A stretch of DNA of 13,317 bases from Chitinophagales bacterium (lineage in GTDB: Bacteria; Bacteroidota; Bacteroidia; Chitinophagales; Saprospiraceae): NCBI GenBank assembly GCA_013297575.1, contig JAAFHO010000082.1:1-13317 (forward strand), read 5' to 3'. The notes beneath the pieces were generated by a model. The model did no database searches, was not told the DNA's origin, and worked only from the letters and a program-made list of their open reading frames with translations. Shown piece after piece: positions 6,989 through 13,317 of the stretch (positions within the stretch are counted from its first letter, which is position 1; every line of letters begins with the position of its first letter). Position numbers and translations under genes: made by a program.

Positions 6989-8863
6989 TTAAACCGACAA
7001 TTCCAACCAACGCATTTCCTTCAACTCTAGTGCGGCTTGCAGTGTACCTAATTCCGTAGATAGTTTTGCTATTTCATCAGGACTAATGTTCTCGGCGTTA
7101 AAACGCTCCATAATTTCTTTTTTACGTGCTTCTCCCTGCGCAATTTCCCTTTCCAGTTTTTTGAGTTCGTTGCGTTCGGTACTAGTAAGTCCAGGTTTAG
7201 GCGCTTCTGGTTCTTTTATCGTTGCAGCAGCCACTTGTTTTTGTTCTGAGCCGGCTTTCTTGCGTTGTTCTTCCTCGTGCTTTTTCACCATCCGATATTC
7301 CACGTGTGTACCCAAGAAATCACGGATATGCCCGTTTCCTTCAAATACAAAAAGGTGTTCGACCAGTTTATCCATAAAATAGCGGTCGTGCGTTACCACC
7401 AAAAGACAGCCGGGGAAATCCTCTAAAAAGTCTTCCAAGACCTGAAGCGTCATTACATCCAGATCATTGGTCGGCTCATCGAGGATTAGGAAATTAGGGT
7501 TTTTCATCAAAACCGTAATCAGGTAAAGTCTGCGCCGCTCACCACCCGATAATTGCGATACATAGACCTGCTGTTGAGAGCGATTGAACAAAAAACGCTC
7601 CAGCAATTGTGCCGCCGTAAGTTCCTTTCCTTTTTCCAACGGAATGACTTCGGCAATATCGCGCACGACATCAATAACACGTTTGTCTTCCAGCAATTGG
7701 ATACCTTCTTGGCGGTAATGGCCAAAAACAATGGTATCGCCTACTACCACTTTGCCGGTGTCGGGTGCGAGGACTTGGGTAATAAGTTGTAAAAAGGTAG
7801 ATTTTCCTGCGCCATTGGGGCCTACGATACCTACGCGTTCCTTGCGCTTGAATTTGTACGTAAACGCATTGACCACCGTTTTAGAGCCATAAGCCTTAGA
7901 CACGTTATGGCATTCCACTATCTTGCTCCCCATCCTGTTTTCTTTGATCTGGATGCTCATCTCTTCCTTTTGCTGCTTCAGTCCTTCATTCGCCTCTTTG
8001 CGTTCGTAGTAAGAGTCCACGCGTGCTTTTGATTTTGAGGTACGCGCCGCTGGGCTTTTACGTACCCAATCCAATTCGCGTTTGAGCATTTTTTTGCGGC
8101 GATCATAAGTAACCGAATCCACTTCTTCTTTCATGGATTTTTTCTCCAAATAATCGGAATAAGAACCCGAATAGCGCCACAATTGTCCATCTTCCAATTC
8201 AATGATACTATCGCAAACGTTTTCGAGGAAATAGCGATCGTGCGTTACCATAAACAATGTAATATTGGGCGCACTCAAATATTCTTCGAGCCATTCGATC
8301 ATTTCGATATCCAAATGGTTCGTTGGCTCATCGAGGATCAGGAAATCGGGTTCTTCGATCAGGATTTTGACCAAAGCGAGTCGCTTTTTTTGTCCACCTG
8401 AAAGCGATTTTACTTTATGATCGAGTTGATCCATCTTAAATTGATAGAGCAATTCTTTTACTTTGGATTCAAAAGACCACGCATCCAATTCGTCCATGAG
8501 TTCCATAGCATCTTGGAGGTCAGTTTCGTTTTCGGGGTGGAGTAGTGCTTTTTCGTACATTTTTACGGCACGCACTTTTGGGTTTTTATCGTCTAATACA
8601 GCACTCAATACGTCCATTTCTGGGTGAAAATCGGGTTCTTGATCGAGCCATCCGATCCGAATATCCTTGCGGATAATAATTTTAGAGTTTTCGCCTTCGG
8701 AGCCTTCCTTTCCTGCAATGACGCGCATGAGGGTTGATTTTCCTGTGCCATTTTTGGCAATCAAACCTATTTTGTGCCCCTTATCAATATGGAGGTTAAT
8801 GCCCTTGAAGAGTACTTTTTCGCCGTACGAGCGGGTGACATTTTCGAGTGTTAAAAAATTCAT
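6989..8863 (-). CDS. uup: ABC-F ATPase, Uup-like, with C-terminal coiled coil
   Basis: A 624-residue soluble protein with two ABC ATPase domains and no membrane segment, as in ABC-F translation factors that act on the ribosome. Domain 1 has Walker A AKNGTGKS (36-43), signature LSGGQ (154-158) and Walker B FLILDEP (174-180, catalytic Glu179). Domain 2 has Walker A GPNGAGKS (348-355), LSGGE (438-442) and FLILDEP with Glu463. The linker between them holds ELDWVRKSPAARTSKSKARV, close to the Uup linker, and residues about 560-620 form a charged coiled coil like the Uup C-terminal domain. Uup is linked to ribosome function and DNA-related phenotypes; antibiotic-resistance ABC-F proteins usually lack this coiled coil. 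The ATG at 8863 gives the standard start MNFLTLENVTRSYGEK. A strong intrinsic terminator lies just 39-66 bases upstream of it. Confidence 0.92.
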   Translation of the reverse strand: MNFLTLENVTRSYGEKVLFKGINLHIDKGHKIGLIAKNGTGKSTLMRVIAGKEGSEGENSKIIIRKDIRIGWLDQEPDFHPEMDVLSAVLDDKNPKVRAVKMYEKALLHPENETDLQDAMELMDELDAWSFESKVKELLYQFKMDQLDHKVKSLSGGQKKRLALVKILIEEPDFLILDEPTNHLDIEMIEWLEEYLSAPNITLFMVTHDRYFLENVCDSIIELEDGQLWRYSGSYSDYLEKKSMKEEVDSVTYDRRKKMLKRELDWVRKSPAARTSKSKARVDSYYERKEANEGLKQQKEEMSIQIKENRMGSKIVECHNVSKAYGSKTVVNAFTYKFKRKERVGIVGPNGAGKSTFLQLITQVLAPDTGKVVVGDTIVFGHYRQEGIQLLEDKRVIDVVRDIAEVIPLEKGKELTAAQLLERFLFNRSQQQVYVSQLSGGERRRLYLITVLMKNPNFLILDEPTNDLDVMTLQVLEDFLEDFPGCLLVVTHDRYFMDKLVEHLFVFEGNGHIRDFLGTHVEYRMVKKHEEEQRKKAGSEQKQVAAATIKEPEAPKPGLTSTERNELKKLEREIAQGEARKKEIMERFNAENISPDEIAKLSTELGTLQAALELKEMRWLELSV

Positions 8864-8895
8864 GTGGGTGCAAAGGAACGAAAAAAAGGGGGAAT

Positions 8896-8929
8896 AAAAA
8901 AGCCCGGCTTCTACGTTTAGAAACCGGGC
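8896..8929 (-). terminator. Intrinsic terminator just upstream of uup
   Basis: In minus-strand RNA, GCCCGGUUUCUA (8929-8918) pairs with UAGAAGCCGGGC (8913-8902) over 12 positions with one G-U pair and a four-base loop. Six U residues follow (8901-8896). The G-U pair is a C-A mismatch on the plus strand, which fixes the direction. The U-tract ends about 32 bases before the uup ATG. It either ends the transcript of the hypothetical/NUDIX pair or attenuates uup itself. Confidence 0.82.
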
Positions 8930-8939
8930 GAATCTCGCC
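8927..8939 (-). promoter_or_regulatory. Small hairpin overlapping the terminator arm
   Basis: GGCGA (8939-8935 on the minus strand) and TCGCC (8931-8927) form a five-base stem with a three-base loop. It shares three bases (8927-8929) with the first arm of the terminator, so both cannot be fully formed together. This is the geometry expected of a competing anti-terminator, but the stem is short and may be chance. Confidence 0.35.
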
Positions 8940-9114
8940 TATAAAAGCATAAGACATCTGAACCAAAAGAAAAAGGGAAGAGTTAATAACCTTTATTGGG
9001 TCAAAAAACACTAACCTGATATATCGTTTAAAATAACGCTAAATATTAACGCATTTTATTTATTAATTTTAAAACGGAGAACACTCAATAAAAGTATTGA
9101 ATGGGGGGGATTAA

Positions 9115-9131
9115 CTTTTGCAACAAAAGTA
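9115..9131 (-). promoter_or_regulatory. Candidate -7 box with inverted repeat, upstream of uup
   Basis: TACTTTTG (9131-9124, minus strand) matches the TAnnTTTG box exactly. It overlaps a perfect inverted repeat CTTTTG-caa-CAAAAG (9115-9129). A run of seven C follows on the minus strand at 9109-9103. No well-spaced TTG (-33) was found; the nearest is about 24 bases away. If used, the uup leader would be about 255 bases long and include the terminator. Confidence 0.35.
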
Positions 9132-9275
9132 TAAACTTAAACAGCCTATGAAGATCAAAGTAACACGTAAAATCTTCAGAATAGAAAAACGCTACACAAA
9201 AACGACACAAAGATACGTCGTTCAATTAGATTTGTCAAGGATTTGTCGAAAAAATTTAAGAACAGGGTGTTTTTA

Positions 9276-9761
9276 TCAATAGTCGGGCAGTCTCGCAGAC
9301 CAAGATTCGCTAAATTGACTCCAATAAGTGAGTACTTTAGACCGATTTGGGAACTCCGAGTAAATATCTCCTTGCTTGATATTGGTGAGTACGTGCTTTG
9401 TTGCCTTGGAGATGTTTTCAGGGAGGTCATCTATGGGCAACCAAACGACATCACGGAATTTTTTGCGTTCTAAGGGTTCGGGTACGCCTTCAAACTGCTT
9501 CGCTTTGAAGTATAGCACAAGCGACTGCTCATTTTTCTTCAATTTATGCCGATGCAGCACATGTATTAAGTCCAAATCATGTGGAAGGATACTAATACCC
9601 GCCTCTTCCTTTGCTTCCCGAGCCAAGGCTTCACGCGCAAATTCGCGGTCTTCCACATTACCCCCTACCAGGGAAAACCCGCCACCATTTTGCTTAGTTT
9701 GGTGCAAAAAAAGCAATTTACCATCTTTTTCGATGATTAAACGAACTGCAAAAATAAGCAT
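9276..9761 (-). CDS. NUDIX hydrolase
   Basis: A 161-residue cytoplasmic protein with a complete Nudix box. It fits G-x5-E-x7-R-E-U-x-E-E-x-G-U at residues 34-56: Gly34, Glu40, Arg48-Glu49, Glu52-Glu53, Gly55-Ile56. The box binds the divalent metal needed to cleave nucleoside diphosphate-X compounds. The segment before it (FAVRLIIEKDGKLLFLHQTK, then NGGGFSLVGGNVE) is the usual Nudix strand pattern. Substrate cannot be told from sequence; house-cleaning of damaged nucleotides or removal of an NDP-linked metabolite are both possible. It starts 43 bases after the stop of the secreted helical protein gene on the same strand, so a shared mRNA is likely. The ATG at 9761 is right before the first beta-strand, as expected. 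Confidence 0.93.
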   Translation of the reverse strand: MLIFAVRLIIEKDGKLLFLHQTKQNGGGFSLVGGNVEDREFAREALAREAKEEAGISILPHDLDLIHVLHRHKLKKNEQSLVLYFKAKQFEGVPEPLERKKFRDVVWLPIDDLPENISKATKHVLTNIKQGDIYSEFPNRSKVLTYWSQFSESWSARLPDY

Positions 9762-9804
9762 AGCGGTTGTGCTGTATAAAGATTAAAGAGATGTAATGCA
9801 AAGG

Positions 9805-10248
9805 TTATTCGACATAAATATCTAGCAAAGCCTGTTCTATTTCGGCTTTTGACAAACCTTTACCCGCCATTTGTTTCCGCTTTTTTGCTTTTTCTGTACG
9901 CAATTCGGCTTGTGTTTTTTGGTAAATAGCCAATTGTTCTTTCCCAACCAATAAACGACGAATACTACCCAAAGTACCAGATTGAATATTTTTCAACTTT
10001 TGAAAATACTTAGCATTGTCGGTTGTTTTCAACGATTCGATTTGTGCTAGATTGGTCAATTTACGCACTTGAATGGTCATCATGCGCTTAGATTGATCTT
10101 CGTTGAGGTTGTATTTTTTTGACAAAAGATCGGTGCTGGTGCGTGCCGCCGTTTCCACTACGCCGTTCTGTGCAGTGGTAGTTGTTTGCGCAAAAATATT
10201 AACGCAAAGGGATAAAACAAAACTTGTGATAAACAATATTGATTTCAT
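9805..10248 (-). CDS. Small secreted helical protein, unknown function
   Basis: A 147-residue protein with a clear signal peptide (MKSILFITSFVLSLCVNIFA, cleavage likely before Gln21), so it should be periplasmic or surface-exposed. The mature part is rich in Lys, Gln, Leu and Ala and is predicted to be mostly helical. It includes a segment YNLNEDQSKRMMTIQVRKL (about 46-64) and a basic stretch (EKAKKRKQM, about 119-127). The LNEDQ-type motif recalls small Spy/CpxP-like or DUF4890-like periplasmic proteins of Bacteroidota, which have 'LT.EQ' helices, but the similarity is too weak to assign. It leads a likely two-gene unit with the NUDIX gene and is divergent from fabF. Expression is probably driven by the box at 10279-10286. 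Confidence 0.8.
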   Translation of the reverse strand: MKSILFITSFVLSLCVNIFAQTTTTAQNGVVETAARTSTDLLSKKYNLNEDQSKRMMTIQVRKLTNLAQIESLKTTDNAKYFQKLKNIQSGTLGSIRRLLVGKEQLAIYQKTQAELRTEKAKKRKQMAGKGLSKAEIEQALLDIYVE

Positions 10249-10278
10249 TGTTGCAGATCAATTACAAAAAGTAAGCCT

Positions 10279-10286
10279 CAAAAGTA
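10279..10286 (-). promoter_or_regulatory. Candidate -7 box for the secreted helical protein gene
   Basis: TACTTTTG on the minus strand matches TAnnTTTG and lies 30 bases before the ATG at 10248. It is the same octamer as the box at 9124-9131. No TTG at the proper distance was seen, so only half of the promoter pattern is present. Confidence 0.4.
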
Positions 10287-10444
10287 GAGAGAGTTCTTTA
10301 TTTTTTTTGTTAAAAAAGTGATTAATCTATTTTTTTGACAAAATATTAATATTATTTTCCCATTTCTACTGCTTTTTAGAGCAAAATACCTAAAAAGATC
10401 ATTATTCAGGAAAAATAGATATACCGCCAATCAATCTAACGCTT

Positions 10445-10452
10445 TACCTTTG
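10445..10452 (+). promoter_or_regulatory. Candidate -7 box for fabF-rnc
   Basis: TACCTTTG matches the Bacteroidota TAnnTTTG box and ends 34 bases before the fabF ATG, giving an expected leader of about 28 bases. I found no TTG at the usual spacing upstream. If real, it means that fabF-rnc has its own promoter here and does not depend on acpP transcription. Confidence 0.45.
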
Positions 10453-10486
10453 GCCGTCTTTTTAAACGAGACTTGAACTATTGCTT

Positions 10487-11728
10487 ATGAAACGAGTCGT
10501 TGTTACAGGCCTTGGCGCCCTTACCCCAATCGGCAATACATTGGCCGCTTATACAGAAGGATTGAAAAATGGCGTAAGTGGTGCCGATAAAATCACGCTA
10601 TTTGATGCGTCACTTTTTAAAACGCAGTTTGCCTGCGAGGTAAAAGGTTTCCAGCCAGAGGACTTTATGGAGAAGCGCGAAGTACGTCGTGTTGACCGTT
10701 TTACTCAATTCGCATTAGCCTCTACTGCGGAAGCGATTAACCACTCGGGGCTCGATTTGGATCAAATTGATAAAACCCGCGTGGGTGTCGTTTGGGCATC
10801 TGGTATTGGCGGCCTTGCTACTTTGGAAAAAGAAGTGGAAGATTTTGCTTTGGGTAATGGAATTCCAAAACACAATCCGTTCCTCATCCCAAAAATGATA
10901 TCTGATATTGCGGCAGGCATGATCTCTATGCAGTATGGATTTATGGGCGTCAACTATGCTACTGTTTCGGCTTGCGCTTCTTCGTCGCACGCTATCATGA
11001 ACGCATTTGACCATATTCGTATTGGTCGTGCTGATATTATTGTCACTGGCGGTTCAGAGGCAACGGTGACAAAAACGGCTGTTGGTGGTTTTAATTCCAT
11101 GAAAGCCCTGAGCGAACGCAACGATGACCCAAAAACAGCATCGCGTCCTTTTGATTACGAGCGCGATGGTTTTGTATTAGGTGAAGGTGCTGGTGCTTTG
11201 ATTCTTGAAGAATATGAACATGCCGTTAGGCGGGGTGCTACAATATACGCAGAAGTGGTCGGTGCCGCTGCTACCGCCGATGCGCACCATATTACAGCAC
11301 CACACCCCGAAGGAATTGGGGTGATTAATGTGATGAACATTGCGCTTTCCGATGCCGGAATGAACCCAGAGGATATTGATTATGTGAACGTGCATGGTAC
11401 TTCTACGCCTTTGGGAGATGTGGCTGAACTAAAAGCCATTCGCCATGTTTTTGGAGATCATGCTTATAACCTCAATATTTCGTCCACCAAAAGTATGACT
11501 GGACACTTGTTGGGTGCAGCTGGTGCCGTAGAAGCAATTGCCAGTATTATGGCAATGCAAGACGATTTTATTCCGCCCACGATCAACCATTTCACAGACG
11601 ATCCCAATATTGACCCACGACTTAACCTAACGTTCAATGAGGCGCAACACCGTAAAGTACGTGCAGTCATCAGTAATACCTTTGGATTTGGTGGCCATAA
11701 TGCATCCGTTATTTTAAAGAAAATTTAA
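10487..11728 (+). CDS. fabF: 3-oxoacyl-[ACP] synthase II (beta-ketoacyl-ACP synthase FabF)
   Basis: A 413-residue thiolase-fold enzyme of type II fatty-acid synthesis. It condenses malonyl-ACP with a growing acyl-ACP and releases CO2. The Cys-His-His catalytic set is complete: Cys163 in SACASSSHA, His303 in NVHGTSTPLGD and His340 in KSMTGHLLGAAG, with Lys335 beside it. The numbering is the same as in E. coli FabF, and the length is normal. The C-terminal FGFGGHNASVIL loop is also typical. The ATG at 10487 (MKRVVVTGLG) is preferred over the TTG at 10481, which would only add two residues. The gene is followed after 28 bases by rnc on the same strand, the conserved order in Bacteroidota. The acpP gene that normally comes just before fabF is absent from the 238 bases upstream, where the divergent gene for a secreted protein is found instead. 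Confidence 0.98.
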   Translation: MKRVVVTGLGALTPIGNTLAAYTEGLKNGVSGADKITLFDASLFKTQFACEVKGFQPEDFMEKREVRRVDRFTQFALASTAEAINHSGLDLDQIDKTRVGVVWASGIGGLATLEKEVEDFALGNGIPKHNPFLIPKMISDIAAGMISMQYGFMGVNYATVSACASSSHAIMNAFDHIRIGRADIIVTGGSEATVTKTAVGGFNSMKALSERNDDPKTASRPFDYERDGFVLGEGAGALILEEYEHAVRRGATIYAEVVGAAATADAHHITAPHPEGIGVINVMNIALSDAGMNPEDIDYVNVHGTSTPLGDVAELKAIRHVFGDHAYNLNISSTKSMTGHLLGAAGAVEAIASIMAMQDDFIPPTINHFTDDPNIDPRLNLTFNEAQHRKVRAVISNTFGFGGHNASVILKKI

Positions 11729-11756
11729 TCACACTTGTTGTACGAGATATACGATT

Positions 11757-12554
11757 TTGAGAGTTATTAGAAGATTATATAATTACTACCTTCACAAGGA
11801 CCGCGAACTTGCGCGTCGCCTTAAATCCTTGTTGGGCTTTACTCCCGTATATCTTCAATTGTTTAAACTGGCTTTTTACCATAAAAGCACGTTTAGCAAT
11901 GGCGATTATGCTATTTCCAACAACGAACGCTTGGAATTTTTGGGCGATGCTGTACTGAGCACAATTGTAGGGGAGTATCTTTTTAAGAAATACCCTAACA
12001 GCGACGAGGGTTTTTTGACCAAAATGCGCTCTAAAATTGTTAAACGAAATTCGTTGGACGAAATTGGGGATAAAATGGGTTTGGATATGTACTTGTCTTC
12101 TTATAACCAAACCAAATTGTCCAAATCTATGTTGGGCAATTCATTGGAAGCTTTGGTGGGAGCAATTTATATTGAACTGGGCTACGAAAAAACCCGTAAA
12201 TATGTTATCAACCGGATTTTACGTAAGTACCTGAATATCCATGAATTGGAAATGTACGATGATAATTTCAAAAGCCAACTTTTGGAATGGTGCCAGAAAA
12301 GTGGACACCAAATCGACTACAAAGTACTTACAAAATACAAAAGCGATAAACGCGACAAGTTTAAGGTGGCAGTATATGTAGATAATAAAAAAGTAGGTAC
12401 TGCCGACGATTTTAACAAGAAAAGTGCGGAGCAAATGGCCAGCGAACGTGCTATGATTGCTTTAGGAATTTTGGGTGGAAATAGTGCTACTATAAAATTA
12501 GGAGATACAGAGGAAGAACCCGACGAGGATTTTCCTGAAATAATACCTGCTTAG
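11757..12554 (+). CDS. rnc: Ribonuclease III
   Basis: A 265-residue double-strand-specific endoribonuclease that processes rRNA precursors and other structured RNAs. Residues about 15-155 are the catalytic domain with the signature NNERLEFLGDAVLS (Glu57, Glu60, Asp64) and the second metal-site segment GNSLEALVGAIYIELGY (Glu131). The position matching E. coli Asp114 is Asn128 here. Residues about 168-238 are a double-stranded-RNA-binding domain (KSQLLEWCQKSG, then the KKSAEQMASERAM helix), followed by an acidic tail. The start is the TTG at 11757: the first in-frame ATG lies at residue 90, after the catalytic signature, and the N-terminal RRLYNYYLHKDREL resembles other Bacteroidota RNase III starts. 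It is 28 bases downstream of fabF and surely in the same transcript. Confidence 0.95.
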   Translation: MRVIRRLYNYYLHKDRELARRLKSLLGFTPVYLQLFKLAFYHKSTFSNGDYAISNNERLEFLGDAVLSTIVGEYLFKKYPNSDEGFLTKMRSKIVKRNSLDEIGDKMGLDMYLSSYNQTKLSKSMLGNSLEALVGAIYIELGYEKTRKYVINRILRKYLNIHELEMYDDNFKSQLLEWCQKSGHQIDYKVLTKYKSDKRDKFKVAVYVDNKKVGTADDFNKKSAEQMASERAMIALGILGGNSATIKLGDTEEEPDEDFPEIIPA

Positions 12555-12565
12555 GCCTAAATACA

Positions 12566-12643
12566 GTGTAAAATAATTTTTTTAGGATTTGAGGATATGA
12601 TCGACCAAAAATGGGTCGATCATATCCTCAACTTATTTTACAC
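12566..12643. terminator. Nested palindrome between rnc and the SPFH gene
   Basis: An inner perfect 18-bp stem pairs 12589-12606 with 12614-12631 around a seven-base loop. An outer 11-bp perfect repeat pairs GTGTAAAATAA (12566-12576) with 12633-12643. Twelve unpaired bases, including a run of seven T, lie on the left side between the two stems and one base on the right. The rnc stop is at 12554 and the stop of the opposing gene at 12678, so it most likely ends both transcripts. No clean U-tract follows the inner stem in either direction. Confidence 0.7.
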
Positions 12644-12677
12644 ACACTGTTCGTAACCCTAAGCCGTCGAATATGAT

Positions 12678-13317
12678 TTATTTTTCACTCCTTTTTCCAA
12701 ACACTTCCATCTGATTCAAGGCCATCATCTGGTTCAAGGTCTTTTGCATGCCATCAACCGATCCGTCCAAGAAAATAACATTCCCTTTGCCGTTTTCTGT
12801 AAAATTTTTGATGGCTTCGGTCCACATCGAGAACAAAATAACCGAAGTATCCATATTGGCATCGCGCATTTCACGTGCTGCTTGGCTCATACCTTTGGCT
12901 ACTTCTTCCCGGAATAGCGCGACGGCTTGTCCGCGCATACGTGCGGCTTCGCGTTCTGCTTCGGCAGAGATACGGATGGCGTTGCCTTCTGCTTCTGCGG
13001 CTTTTGTTTTGGTAATCAAGAGTGCTTGCCCTTCGTTTTCGGCAGCCGCCCGAAGATTATTGGAAGCCACTACCTTGCTCATGGAGCGGAGTACTTCTTC
13101 GTCAAAAGTAATATCGTTAATTTGCAAATCGAGGAGATGAAAGCCCCAATCTTCTAACATGTGATCCACGTTGGCTTTTACGGCCTCGGTGATTTCATGG
13201 CGTAAAGAAAGGATCTCTGCCTGTTTCTTAATGGCCACAAAAGCACGGATACTTCCTTCTACGGTACGTGTCAGGGAGGTCATAAAATCCTTTTCACTCA
13301 TAAAGCGAAAAGCAACC
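12678..13317 (-). CDS. SPFH/band-7 domain protein, C-terminal part (cut by window edge)
   Basis: The frame is open to the right edge, with in-frame codons upstream of the first ATG at 13301, so the N-terminal part lies outside. What is visible is the end of a band-7/prohibitin-homology domain (AFVAIKKQAEILSLRHEITEA region, then ILEDWGFHLLDL-like and ITFDEEVLRSMSK), followed by an Ala/Glu-rich coiled coil with repeats of the type AEAEGNA, AEAEREAARMRGQA, and then a C-terminal segment ending in VFGKRSEK. This resembles the HIR/slipin-like branch of SPFH proteins, which form oligomeric scaffolds at membrane microdomains. It is convergent with rnc. Membrane anchor, start and full length cannot be judged from this window. 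Confidence 0.85.
   Translation of the reverse strand, partial: VAFRFMSEKDFMTSLTRTVEGSIRAFVAIKKQAEILSLRHEITEAVKANVDHMLEDWGFHLLDLQINDITFDEEVLRSMSKVVASNNLRAAAENEGQALLITKTKAAEAEGNAIRISAEAEREAARMRGQAVALFREEVAKGMSQAAREMRDANMDTSVILFSMWTEAIKNFTENGKGNVIFLDGSVDGMQKTLNQMMALNQMEVFGKRSEK

Larger units (their letters stand above)
8864..9275. other. Upstream region of uup, no supported gene
   Basis: A 412-base interval between the NUDIX stop and the uup start, all read towards uup. It contains, from upstream to downstream on the minus strand, a TAnnTTTG box (9131-9124), a small hairpin (9085-9100), a short hairpin (8927-8939) and an intrinsic terminator (8902-8929). A short minus-strand frame from an ATG at 8957 runs through the terminator and overlaps the uup start in another frame; it has no homology that I recognise and is not called as a gene. 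Confidence 0.65.

Noticed and set aside
6989..8863. Reading the ABC-F protein as an antibiotic-resistance factor
   Set aside because: The Uup-type linker (WVRKSPAARTSKSKAR) and C-terminal coiled coil point to the housekeeping Uup branch.
8796..9011. A 71-residue minus-strand frame upstream of uup
   Set aside because: It begins with GTG, overlaps the first 68 bases of uup in another frame, passes through the intrinsic terminator and has no recognisable family. It is kept only as a possible leader frame in the attenuation finding.
12748..13140. A 130-residue plus-strand frame opposite the SPFH gene
   Set aside because: Ser/Ala/Arg-rich composition typical of the antisense frame of an Ala/Glu-rich coiled coil; not a real gene.

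Overview
This window looks like a chromosomal segment of a member of the Bacteroidota. The evidence is a LytTR response regulator coupled to a patatin/beta-barrel protein, a fabF-rnc pair, a Uup-type ABC-F protein and SusD-free outer-membrane beta-barrels. TAnnTTTG-type (-7) promoter boxes, an AT-leaning composition and weak ribosome binding sites fit the same phylum. I cannot name the genus; a Saprospirales/Chitinophagales-like lineage is only a guess. I see no phage, insertion sequence, CRISPR array, rRNA or tRNA. Most of the content is ordinary core or near-core genome.

Layout: (1) 70-486 (+) is a small four-helix membrane protein of DUF6069 type. (2) 775-3685 (+) is a two-gene unit: a secreted patatin-like lipase fused to an outer-membrane barrel, followed after one base by a LytTR response regulator. 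A strong stem-loop separates it from the convergent unit. (3) 6416-3767 (-) is an ammonium transporter (amt) followed by a BBP2-type porin, probably a pathway for ammonium across both membranes; no glnK is present. (4) 8863-6989 (-) is a Uup-like ABC-F ATPase. A textbook intrinsic terminator sits inside its upstream region and a stem-loop follows its stop. (5) 10248-9276 (-) holds a small secreted helical protein and a NUDIX hydrolase. (6) 10487-12554 (+) is fabF-rnc, divergent from unit 5 and without the usual upstream acpP. (7) 12678-13317 (-) is the C-terminal part of an SPFH/band-7 protein that runs off the right edge. A large nested palindrome separates it from rnc.

The most interesting signals are in the non-coding parts. 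The uup leader has a terminator with a competing small hairpin, which suggests attenuation. Several long stem-loops lie at gene ends, and four of them have mismatches that become G-U pairs only in minus-strand RNA, which shows their direction. Other points are the patatin-barrel protein with no obvious POTRA and an orphan LytTR partner, and an Asp-to-Asn change at a metal-binding position of RNase III. I did not find convincing evidence of a wholly new system.
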